This document shows, piece after piece, positions 1-5,707 of a stretch of 13,080 nt of DNA. The translations under genes and the position numbers were made by a program. Below the pieces are notes generated by a model, which had not been told where the DNA came from, did not search any database, and worked only from the letters and a program-made list of their open reading frames with translations. The stretch comes from Thermoplasmatota archaeon (lineage in GTDB: Archaea; Thermoplasmatota; Penumbrarchaeia; Penumbrarchaeales; Penumbrarchaeaceae), in the NCBI GenBank assembly GCA_016929175.1, contig JAFGJI010000305.1, forward strand, positions 1 through 13,080. The letters are read 5' to 3'. Every line of letters begins with the position of its first letter. The stretch's first letter is position 1.

Positions 1-645
1 ATCATCGTGTTCGCTCTGACGGATAAGAACGCCGGTCCGAAGGGTATAAGCGCCTTCATCGTTGAGAACAGCTTCAAGGGCTTTAAAGTGGGGCCTATCT
101 TCGAGAAGATGGGGATAAGGGCCTCCGAGACCTCCGAACTGATATTCGAGGACATGGAGGTCCCGAAGGAGAACCTCATCGGAAGGCCGGGAGACGGGTT
201 CAGGATCGCTCTGGCATCCATTGACGGGGGGCGTATAGGCATCGCATCACAGGCAGTGGGCATCGCTCAGAAGGCCCTCGATGAGGCCGTGAAGAGGTCG
301 AAGGAGCGTGTCCAGTTCGGTAAACCGATCGCAAACCTCCAGGCCATCCAGTGGATGATAGCGGAGATGGGGACCAGGATAGAGGCGTCAAGATTGCTGA
401 CCCGATATGCAGCTTTCCTGAAAGATAGGGATACCAGATTCAGCAAGGAAGCGGCCATGGCCAAGCTGATGGCCAGCGAGACCGCCGTTTTCTGCGCTGA
501 CCGCTCTCTCCAGATACACGGCGGTTACGGTTATATGAGGGAATACGGCATCGAGCGCCTCTATCGGGATGCCAAGATAACCGAGATATACGAGGGGACC
601 TCAGAGGTGCAAAAGCTCGTAATATCAAGCTTGCTGCTGAGATGA
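1..645 (+). CDS. Acyl-CoA dehydrogenase, short-chain type (5'-truncated by window edge)
   Basis: This is the C-terminal 214 residues of a flavin-dependent acyl-CoA dehydrogenase; the reading frame is open to base 1, so the gene starts upstream (about 165 residues are missing, judged from the paralogue at 4568-5707). The internal GTG at base 7 is not the start. Visible motifs are the FAD-contacting RVQFGKPI near residue 104, QIHGGYGY near 171-178, and IYEGTSEV near 196-203. In that last motif, Glu198 of the visible part aligns with the catalytic base of short/medium-chain enzymes (Glu376 of human MCAD, Glu368 of SCAD). The family oxidises acyl-CoA to trans-2-enoyl-CoA and passes electrons to ETF, here probably the EtfAB encoded downstream. 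The match to the second copy is gapless, so the 3' end is intact, and the stop at 643-645 is in the same place as in the paralogue. Substrate cannot be read from the sequence; butyryl-CoA or isobutyryl-CoA are plausible given the adjacent mutase. Confidence 0.95.
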   Translation: MIVFALTDKNAGPKGISAFIVENSFKGFKVGPIFEKMGIRASETSELIFEDMEVPKENLIGRPGDGFRIALASIDGGRIGIASQAVGIAQKALDEAVKRSKERVQFGKPIANLQAIQWMIAEMGTRIEASRLLTRYAAFLKDRDTRFSKEAAMAKLMASETAVFCADRSLQIHGGYGYMREYGIERLYRDAKITEIYEGTSEVQKLVISSLLLR

Positions 646-838
646 CCAGGCGTCGGTCATCAACACGATAATAAATTTCCTCATCATAGCCCTGGTCTTA
701 TTCTTCATCATCAAGGCAGCGGCCAAGTTCGAGAGGAAGAAAGAAGAGGCAGCCCCGTCCACGAAAGCCTGCCCATTCTGCGACACGCAGATCTCTCTCA
801 ATGCCACCAGGTGCCCCAACTGCACATCCAAGCTGTGA
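641..838 (+). pseudogene. mscL: Remnant of mscL (large-conductance mechanosensitive channel): TM2 and zinc-ribbon tail only
   Basis: Between the ACAD stop and meaB, reading frame 2 is open for 65 codons from just after a TGA at 638-640 to a TGA at 836-838. It has no ATG, GTG or TTG start. From about base 650 it reads like the end of MscL: VINTIINFLIIALVLFFIIK (residues 6-25) matches the second transmembrane helix, followed by the basic/acidic KFERKKEEAAP stretch. A CPFC-x10-CPNC pair (Cys44, 47, 58, 61) follows, the kind of zinc-ribbon tail found on many actinobacterial and archaeal MscL proteins. TM1, the pore constriction and the periplasmic loop are all missing, so a channel cannot be made. 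The frame contains no stop or frameshift, which suggests recent loss, a chimeric assembly join, or expression in an unusual way. No start or ribosome binding site supports translation. Confidence 0.8.
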
Positions 839-853
839 TGTTCGGTCGGTGTC

Positions 854-1795
854 TCATTTGAGGACCCTGGAGAGGATCTCCTGTGCCGCGGCATAGGGGC
901 CCATCTCCTTTTTTTCTATTTTATTCACCAGAGAGTCCACTTTGTCTTTGAAAACGGCCTCGTCAAATATGAGGTTCATGAGACGCTTTCGAACGATCTC
1001 CACCAGCTCCGTTTCGTACCTCATCCTGCGATGATCGTCAAGCTTTCCGGAGGATACGAGCTCGTTGTAATGTTTTTTAATCTCCTCGACGAGCTCCTTT
1101 ATACCTCCCCTTTCCTTTGCGTTCGTCCCGAGGATAGGTGTCCTCTTCCTCCCCGCCTGAACATTGAGCTCGACCAGGGATTCCAGCTCTGCCATGGTCA
1201 AATCGAAACCGGGTCTGTCTGATTTGTTGATGACGAATATGTCGGCGATCTCCATCAGACCGGCCTTGATCGCCTGTATGGAATCGCCAAGACCGGGGAC
1301 AAGCACCACCATGGTCGTATCCGCGATCTTGATGATATCCACCTCGGCCTGACCCACGCCGACGGTCTCGATTATCACTATCTCCTTCCCCGCCGCATCA
1401 AATATCTCCACAACATCGAATACCGCCCCGGAAAGGCCTCCCAACATTCCCCGCGTCCCCATGGACCTGATGAAGATGCCCGGATCGGTCGAGACCTCCA
1501 TCATCCTTATCCGGTCTCCAAGAAGGGCCCCCCCGGAAAACGGAGAGGTTGGATCTATAGCAACGATCCCGACCGTCTTACCGGCCCTTCTGTACTCGAG
1601 GGCCAGTTCAGTGATCAAGGTACTCTTGCCGGCCCCCATCACACCGGTCACACCGATAACCTGAGCCCTGCCGGTCTTTTTGTGAAGCCGTGACATTAGC
1701 TCTGGCGCTTCATCGGAATTGTTCTCAACCAGGGTGATCATCCTTGCTATGGCTCGGGGATCCCCTTCAAGGACCCTCTCTGCCAGGTCGGTCAT
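854..1795 (-). CDS. meaB: MeaB/ArgK-type GTPase, chaperone of the B12-dependent acyl-CoA mutase
   Basis: This encodes a 313-residue G3E-family SIMIBI GTPase. Visible motifs are Walker A GVMGAGKST (residues 51-59), the switch region ETVGVGQAE (143-151) typical of MeaB, and the G4 motif NKSD (190-193). The alpha-helical C-terminal end (about 240-313) is the dimerisation arm of the family. MeaB proteins gate adenosylcobalamin loading of the mutase and protect or eject damaged cofactor; the older name is LAO/AO transport ATPase ArgK. The start overlaps the stop of the mutase small-subunit gene in an ATGA (1792-1795), so translation is probably coupled, and it closes the cobO-mutase operon. The usual proline in the P-loop (GVPGAGKST) is Met53 here, a conservative oddity that should not abolish nucleotide binding. 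Length and domain content are normal for the family. Confidence 0.93.
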   Translation of the reverse strand: MTDLAERVLEGDPRAIARMITLVENNSDEAPELMSRLHKKTGRAQVIGVTGVMGAGKSTLITELALEYRRAGKTVGIVAIDPTSPFSGGALLGDRIRMMEVSTDPGIFIRSMGTRGMLGGLSGAVFDVVEIFDAAGKEIVIIETVGVGQAEVDIIKIADTTMVVLVPGLGDSIQAIKAGLMEIADIFVINKSDRPGFDLTMAELESLVELNVQAGRKRTPILGTNAKERGGIKELVEEIKKHYNELVSSGKLDDHRRMRYETELVEIVRKRLMNLIFDEAVFKDKVDSLVNKIEKKEMGPYAAAQEILSRVLK

Positions 1796-2187
1796 CTTTT
1801 CACGTTCTCCTTTATGAACCTGATGATATCATCCAGAGTTGCCCCGGGTCCGAATATGCCCCGCACACCAGCTTCGTTCAGCCGGGGTACGTCCTCTTCA
1901 GGGATTATACCTCCGCCCACGACAAGGATATCTTCCATGTCGTTCTCCCTTAGCTTATCGGTGATATCCCGAAAAAGAGTCATATGGGCTCCGGAAAGCA
2001 GACTCAGCCCGATTACGTCCACATCCTCCTGAATGGCTGTCTGGATGATCATATCCGGTGTCTGGTGGAGTCCGGTGTATATTACCTCCATTCCCGCATC
2101 CCTGAGAGCTCTGGCAACGATCTTTGCACCCCTGTCATGACCGTCAAGTCCAGGTTTTGCGACAAGTACCCTGATCTTTTTATCCAT
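1792..2187 (-). CDS. mcmA2: Acyl-CoA mutase small subunit, cobalamin-binding (methylmalonyl-/isobutyryl-CoA mutase C-terminal domain type)
   Basis: This is a 131-residue stand-alone B12-binding domain. The canonical DxHxxG motif is D15-G-H17-D-R-G20, where His17 is the lower axial cobalt ligand. S62-L-L64 matches the SxL motif and G91-G-G93 the GG motif that surround the dimethylbenzimidazole tail. It pairs with the large subunit encoded just upstream to form the adenosylcobalamin-dependent mutase. The frame is open 45 codons further upstream to an ATG at 2322, but that would overlap the large-subunit gene by over 100 bases. The ATG at 2187 gives a protein starting MDKKIRVLVAKPG, exactly as in homologues, preceded by GGGGGT five bases upstream. 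The gap to the large-subunit gene is 16 bases; the 3' end overlaps meaB by 4 bases. The small subunit alone does not discriminate methylmalonyl- from isobutyryl-CoA mutase. Confidence 0.93.
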   Translation of the reverse strand: MDKKIRVLVAKPGLDGHDRGAKIVARALRDAGMEVIYTGLHQTPDMIIQTAIQEDVDVIGLSLLSGAHMTLFRDITDKLRENDMEDILVVGGGIIPEEDVPRLNEAGVRGIFGPGATLDDIIRFIKENVKR

Positions 2188-2203
2188 TTTTCTACCCCCG
2201 CGT

Positions 2204-3880
2204 TCAGAATATCGCTGGCTCTTTGTACTCTCCGAACACTTCCCTGAGAACTCCGCATATCTCGCCCAGTGTTCCATAGGCATGCACGCAGTCCAGAATG
2301 TATGGCATCGTGTTCTCTTCACCCTTGGCCGCCTTTCCTAGCGCTTTCAATGCCCGGTCAAGCTTCCCCTGGTCCCTATCCCGGCGAAGCTTTTTCAGTC
2401 TGTTTATCTGGACCTCTTCTCCTTTTTCGTCCATCACGAGAAGGGGTATCTCCACAGGTTCGTCCATCTGGTATTTATTAACGCCGACGATCGTCCTCTT
2501 TCCGTTCTCGACCTCCTGCTGGAACCTGTAGGAGGCCTCGGCGATCTCCCTCTGGAAGAAACCCTTCTCGATGGCGGGGATGACGCCGCCCAACCGCTCT
2601 ATGCGGTCAAAGTAGTTCAAGGATTCCTCCTCCATCCTGTCGGTGAGCCACTCGAGATAGTAAGATCCTCCCAGAGGGTCCGCCGTGTAGGTGACACCGG
2701 TCTCCTCCGCTATTATCTGCTGGGTCCTGAGGGCAAGTCTCACCGCCTTCTCGGAGGGAAGGGCCAATGCCTCGTCCATTGAATTGGTATGAAGTGACTG
2801 GGTGCCCCCGAGAACCGCTGCCAGTGCCTGGATCGCGACCCTGACAAGGTTGATCTCCGGCTGCTGGGCGGTGAGCGAAACACCAGCTGTCTGGGTGTGG
2901 AACCTCATGAGGAGCGATCTGGGTTTTTTCGCTCCGAGTTCCTTCATTCCCCGGGCCCATATCCTCCTTGCCGCCCTGTACTTGGCTATCTCCTCGAAGA
3001 AATCGTTGTGGGCGTTGAAGAAGAAACTGAGCCTGGGAGCGAACGCATCGATGTCCAGGCCTCGCGCCACGGCGGCTCTGACGTACTCGAAGCCGTCGGC
3101 CAGGGTGAAGGCAAGCTCCTGGACAGCTGTTGATCCGGCCTCCCGTATGTGGTAACCCGATATCGATATCGTGTTCCACCTGGGCACCTCCCTGAAACCG
3201 AACTCGAAGGTATCCACTGTAAGCCGCATGGAGGGTTCCGGGGGGAAGATGAAGGATTTCTGTGCGATGTACTCCTTCAGGACATCGTTCTGTATGGTTC
3301 CCCCTATCTGTGATCTGGGTATATTCTGTTTATCTGCATTTGCGATGTAGAATGCCCATACGATAGGGGCCGGTCCGTTTATGGTCATGGAGGTTGTGAT
3401 CCTGTCAACGGGTATGTCCTTGAAGAGTATCTCCATATCCTTGAGAGATGATATCGCGACACCGCATTTTCCGAACTCGCCCCTTGACAGAGGATGGTCC
3501 GTGTCGTAACCGTAGAGTGTGGGATAGTCGAAAGCGACGCTCAGCCCAGTCTCCCCGTGGGCGAGGAGGTACTTGTACCTCTCGTTGGTCTCCTCGGCGG
3601 TCCCGAAGCCGGCGAACTGACGCATCGTCCAGAGGCGGCCTCTGTGCATTGTCGAATGAATGCCCCTCAGGAATGGATACTCCCCTGGAAAACCGATATC
3701 CCTTGAATGGTCTATGTCCTTGATATCAACAGGGGTGTACAGGGGGCCGATCTCGGTCCATGAGAGGTTCTGGAACCTCTCCATCCTCTCGGGGCTCCTT
3801 TCCTTCAGGGGGTTGTAACAGGTCGTCTCCCACTCCTTCTTCCTTTTTGCGATCTCCTTGAGCTTCTTCTCATCATACAT
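2204..3880 (-). CDS. mcmA1: Coenzyme B12-dependent acyl-CoA mutase large subunit; methylmalonyl-CoA mutase family with isobutyryl-CoA mutase-type active site
   Basis: This 558-residue TIM-barrel subunit belongs to the methylmalonyl-CoA mutase (MCM) large-subunit family and lacks its own B12 domain, which is the next gene. Its numbering coincides with Propionibacterium MCM, so residues can be read directly. Conserved are Arg82, Thr85, Arg87, Gln197, Tyr243, His244 and Glu247 (SGYHIREAG), plus the long blocks FAPRLSFFFNAH and LGGTQSLHTNS. The two substrate-discriminating positions differ from MCM: Phe89 (RQFAGF, MCM has Tyr) and Gln207 (KEYIAQK, MCM has the carboxylate-binding Arg). This Phe/Gln pair is the isobutyryl-CoA mutase (IcmA) signature, as in Streptomyces Phe80/Gln198. 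His75 and His79 replace the tyrosines of the usual YPTMY motif. The C-terminus, TLGEICGVLREVFGEYKEP, is family-typical. The likely reaction is isobutyryl-CoA to n-butyryl-CoA; another non-dicarboxylic acyl-CoA is possible. The ATG at 3880 has GGGGGCGAG upstream, 16 bases after cobO. Confidence 0.93.
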   Translation of the reverse strand: MYDEKKLKEIAKRKKEWETTCYNPLKERSPERMERFQNLSWTEIGPLYTPVDIKDIDHSRDIGFPGEYPFLRGIHSTMHRGRLWTMRQFAGFGTAEETNERYKYLLAHGETGLSVAFDYPTLYGYDTDHPLSRGEFGKCGVAISSLKDMEILFKDIPVDRITTSMTINGPAPIVWAFYIANADKQNIPRSQIGGTIQNDVLKEYIAQKSFIFPPEPSMRLTVDTFEFGFREVPRWNTISISGYHIREAGSTAVQELAFTLADGFEYVRAAVARGLDIDAFAPRLSFFFNAHNDFFEEIAKYRAARRIWARGMKELGAKKPRSLLMRFHTQTAGVSLTAQQPEINLVRVAIQALAAVLGGTQSLHTNSMDEALALPSEKAVRLALRTQQIIAEETGVTYTADPLGGSYYLEWLTDRMEEESLNYFDRIERLGGVIPAIEKGFFQREIAEASYRFQQEVENGKRTIVGVNKYQMDEPVEIPLLVMDEKGEEVQINRLKKLRRDRDQGKLDRALKALGKAAKGEENTMPYILDCVHAYGTLGEICGVLREVFGEYKEPAIF

Positions 3881-3896
3881 GTTCTCGCCCCCGTCA

Positions 3897-4421
3897 TCAG
3901 AATTCTATGCCCTTTCTGGCCTCCACACCTTTTAAGTAAAAATGCTTTACCTCGCGCATCTCTGTAACAAGGTCTGCCATATCCAGGAACTCTTGCGGAG
4001 CGTAGCGCCCCGTAAGTACAAGTTCGACATGCTCGGGCTTCTGCCTCATGAGCTTGAGAACATCCTCGAGCGGGACCAGTCCGAAGTCCACTGCCACATT
4101 GATCTCGTCCAATACCACGAGATCGTATTCACCAGAAAGGACCGCCTCCCTTGCTGCCTTCAGACCCTCGCCTGCAAGTTCGATGTCTATCTGCTCGGGG
4201 TTATCTTTCGATACGAACTCGTCCCGGCCATGCTGGGTAAGGGTGAAGCCATTTATACCCTCCAGAGCATCGATCTCGCTGTACCTCCTCCCCTTCATGA
4301 ACTGTATGAACCGGACCTTGAGCCCGCTTCCAACAGCACGGAGACAGAGCCCGAGGGCAGCGGTGGTCTTTCCCTTTCCATCCCCGGTGTATACCTGGAG
4401 ATATCCCTTTTTAAAGGTCAT
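3897..4421 (-). CDS. cobO: ATP:cob(I)alamin / cob(I)yrinic acid a,c-diamide adenosyltransferase (CobA/CobO type)
   Basis: This is a 174-residue P-loop enzyme that transfers adenosyl from ATP to the cobalt of cob(I)alamin, making the coenzyme B12 used by the mutase. The N-terminus KKGYLQVYTGDGKGKTTAA (residues 4-22) carries the family P-loop G13-DGKGKT-T20. VLDEIN (103-108) is the Walker-B-like block, and YLKGVEARKGIEF forms the C-terminus with the ARKGIE ending typical of CobO. The frame is open to an ATG at 4505, but the ATG at 4421 is preferred: it is preceded by AAGGAG with a five-base spacer, and homologues start with this KKGYxQVYTGxGKGK block. It heads the minus-strand operon with the mutase genes and meaB, so cofactor supply, enzyme and chaperone are co-expressed. 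The family also serves corrinoid salvage and biosynthesis; context points to a mutase-dedicated copy. Confidence 0.92.
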   Translation of the reverse strand: MTFKKGYLQVYTGDGKGKTTAALGLCLRAVGSGLKVRFIQFMKGRRYSEIDALEGINGFTLTQHGRDEFVSKDNPEQIDIELAGEGLKAAREAVLSGEYDLVVLDEINVAVDFGLVPLEDVLKLMRQKPEHVELVLTGRYAPQEFLDMADLVTEMREVKHFYLKGVEARKGIEF

Positions 4422-4426
4422 GGTAA

Positions 4427-4432
4427 CTCCTT
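4427..4432 (-). promoter_or_regulatory. Ribosome binding site of cobO
   Basis: On the minus strand the sequence reads AAGGAG followed by five bases (TTACC) and the ATG at 4421. It fixes the cobO start at 4421 rather than at the in-frame ATG at 4505, which would add 28 residues not seen in homologues. Confidence 0.75.
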
Positions 4433-4483
4433 GAATCCCATAATTCGATTTATTACTTTCTTCCATCCTGTAATGAACGACCG

Positions 4484-4503
4484 GCCCTTTTTCCGGAAAA
4501 GGC
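4484..4503. promoter_or_regulatory. Imperfect palindrome in the divergent promoter region (possible operator)
   Basis: CCTTTTTCCGGAAAAGG, flanked by GC on both sides, forms a near-perfect inverted repeat centred on CC|GG (left arm GCCCTTTTTCC, right arm GGAAAAGGC). It lies in the 146-base gap between the divergent cobO operon and the ACAD-acs-etf-hdr operon, about 30 bases upstream of the TATA-like box of the latter. Its symmetry and position fit a dimeric transcription regulator acting on both operons. No regulator gene is in the window and no second copy was noticed, so this is a suggestion only. Confidence 0.35.
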
Positions 4504-4529
4504 ACCAGTAGATGTTACATGGCACTACA

Positions 4530-4542
4530 GAAACCTTTATTT
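4530..4542 (+). promoter_or_regulatory. Archaeal-type promoter (BRE/TATA-like) for the ACAD-acs-etf-hdr operon
   Basis: GAAACC followed by CTTTATTT (TATA-like core 4535-4542) lies with its centre about 29 bases before the ATG at 4568, the distance expected between an archaeal TATA box and the transcription start. No purine-rich ribosome binding site precedes this ATG (the upstream bases are GGTCCCCCTGC). Together these point to a leaderless mRNA. The downstream genes in the operon all do have binding sites, a contrast common in archaea. Transcription start mapping is lacking, so this is inference from position. Confidence 0.5.
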
Positions 4543-4567
4543 CACGAAATCCCGTTGGTCCCCCTGC

Positions 4568-5707
4568 ATGATCCTAGAACTCAACGAACAACAGAACATG
4601 ATAAGGAACATGGTCAGGGAATTCGCAGAGAAGGAGGTCAAACCAAAGGCCGCCGAGTTGGATGAGAAGGAAGAGTATCCACACGAGGCGATCAAGCGCA
4701 TGGCCGAACTTGGTATCCTGGGAGCGATAATCCCCCAGGAATATGAGGGAGCGGGTCTCGATCACGTGACCTACTCCGTTATAATTGAGGAGATCTCAAG
4801 AGCCTGCGCATCAACGGGTGTCGTGACCTCGGTCCACAATTCACTTACCGCATGGCCTATCATCAAGTACGGAACGGAAGAACAGAAGAAAAAATACCTC
4901 CCGATCCTCGCCAGGGGCGAGAAGATCGGTGCATTTGGTGGAACCGAGGCAAACGCGGGATCGGACCTTGGGGCGATGCAGACGACCGCGGAGCTCAAGG
5001 GAGACAAATATATCATCAACGGATCGAAGACCTTCATCACCAGCGGCCCCAAGGCAGGGATAATAATCGTCTTTGCGGTAACCAACAAGGAAGCTGGACC
5101 TAAAGGGATCAGCGCCTTCATCGTCGAGAACGATTTCAAGGGATACGGGATAGGTGGGATCTTCCATAAGCTTGGCATCAATGCCTCACTCCAGTCCGAA
5201 CTGGTCTTTGAGAATATGGAAGTGCCAAAGGAGAACCTTCTCGGGAAGGAGGGTGAAGGTTTCAAGATAGCCCTTTCCACACTCGACGGAGGCAGGATAG
5301 GTATTGCAGCACAAGCAGTGGGCATAGCCCAGGCGGCCCTTGATGAAAGTATAACCTACTCCATGCAGAGGCAGCAGTTTGGAAAACCCATCTCCAAATT
5401 CCAGGCCATACAGTGGATGATAGCGGAGATGGCGACCAGGATCGAAGCCGCAAGATTTCTTGTCAGGTATGCTGCCTATCAGGAGGATGCGGGCAATAGG
5501 ATCAGCAAAGAGGCTGCAATGGCGAAACTGTTCGCGGCAGAGACCGCCACATGGTGTGCGGACCGGGCCATTCAGGTCTTTGGTGGTTATGGTTATATCA
5601 AGGAATATCCCGTGGAGCGGCTCTTCCGCGACGCGAGGATAACCGGGATCTATGAGGGGACCTCAGAGGTTATGAAGATGGTCATTGCCGGGAGCCTTCT
5701 CAGATGA
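4568..5707 (+). CDS. Acyl-CoA dehydrogenase, short-chain (butyryl-CoA dehydrogenase-like), full length
   Basis: This complete 379-residue acyl-CoA dehydrogenase is normal in length for SCAD. In order: the N-terminal helical domain with LNEQQNMIRNMVREFAEKEV; the flavin/substrate loop GAFGGTEANAGSD (121-133), where most relatives have LTEPxAGSD; ITSG (157-160); RQQFGKPI (268-275), whose Arg contacts FAD; QVFGGYGY (336-343); and IYEGTSEV (361-368) with catalytic Glu363. It converts a saturated acyl-CoA to the 2-enoyl-CoA with ETF as acceptor; etfBA follow two genes later. It is a gapless paralogue of the copy at 1-645 (about 70% identical by eye over that part). It is the first gene of the plus-strand operon and starts at an ATG without a Shine-Dalgarno sequence. 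The stop overlaps a possible start of the next gene (ATGA, 5704-5707). Confidence 0.96.
   Translation: MILELNEQQNMIRNMVREFAEKEVKPKAAELDEKEEYPHEAIKRMAELGILGAIIPQEYEGAGLDHVTYSVIIEEISRACASTGVVTSVHNSLTAWPIIKYGTEEQKKKYLPILARGEKIGAFGGTEANAGSDLGAMQTTAELKGDKYIINGSKTFITSGPKAGIIIVFAVTNKEAGPKGISAFIVENDFKGYGIGGIFHKLGINASLQSELVFENMEVPKENLLGKEGEGFKIALSTLDGGRIGIAAQAVGIAQAALDESITYSMQRQQFGKPISKFQAIQWMIAEMATRIEAARFLVRYAAYQEDAGNRISKEAAMAKLFAAETATWCADRAIQVFGGYGYIKEYPVERLFRDARITGIYEGTSEVMKMVIAGSLLR

Noticed and set aside
7..9. GTG that could be taken as the start of the first gene
   Set aside because: The frame is open to base 1 and the residues before it (Ile-Ile) match the paralogue in the middle of the protein, so the gene is simply cut by the window edge.
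642..671. ATGA at the ACAD stop as a start of a small gene
   Set aside because: From this ATG the frame ends after nine codons; the MscL-like frame is a different one and has no start codon.
839..853. Terminator between the convergent mscL remnant and meaB
   Set aside because: The gap is too short and has no T-run or stable hairpin visible on either strand.
2188..2322. Extended N-terminus of the mutase small subunit
   Set aside because: The upstream ATG at 2322 lies inside the large-subunit gene, and the extra 45 residues look random; the ATG at 2187 has a binding site and the conserved MDKKIRVLVAKPG start.
3942..4511. Plus-strand open frame of 189 codons opposite cobO
   Set aside because: Antisense shadow of cobO, with no family features in its translation.
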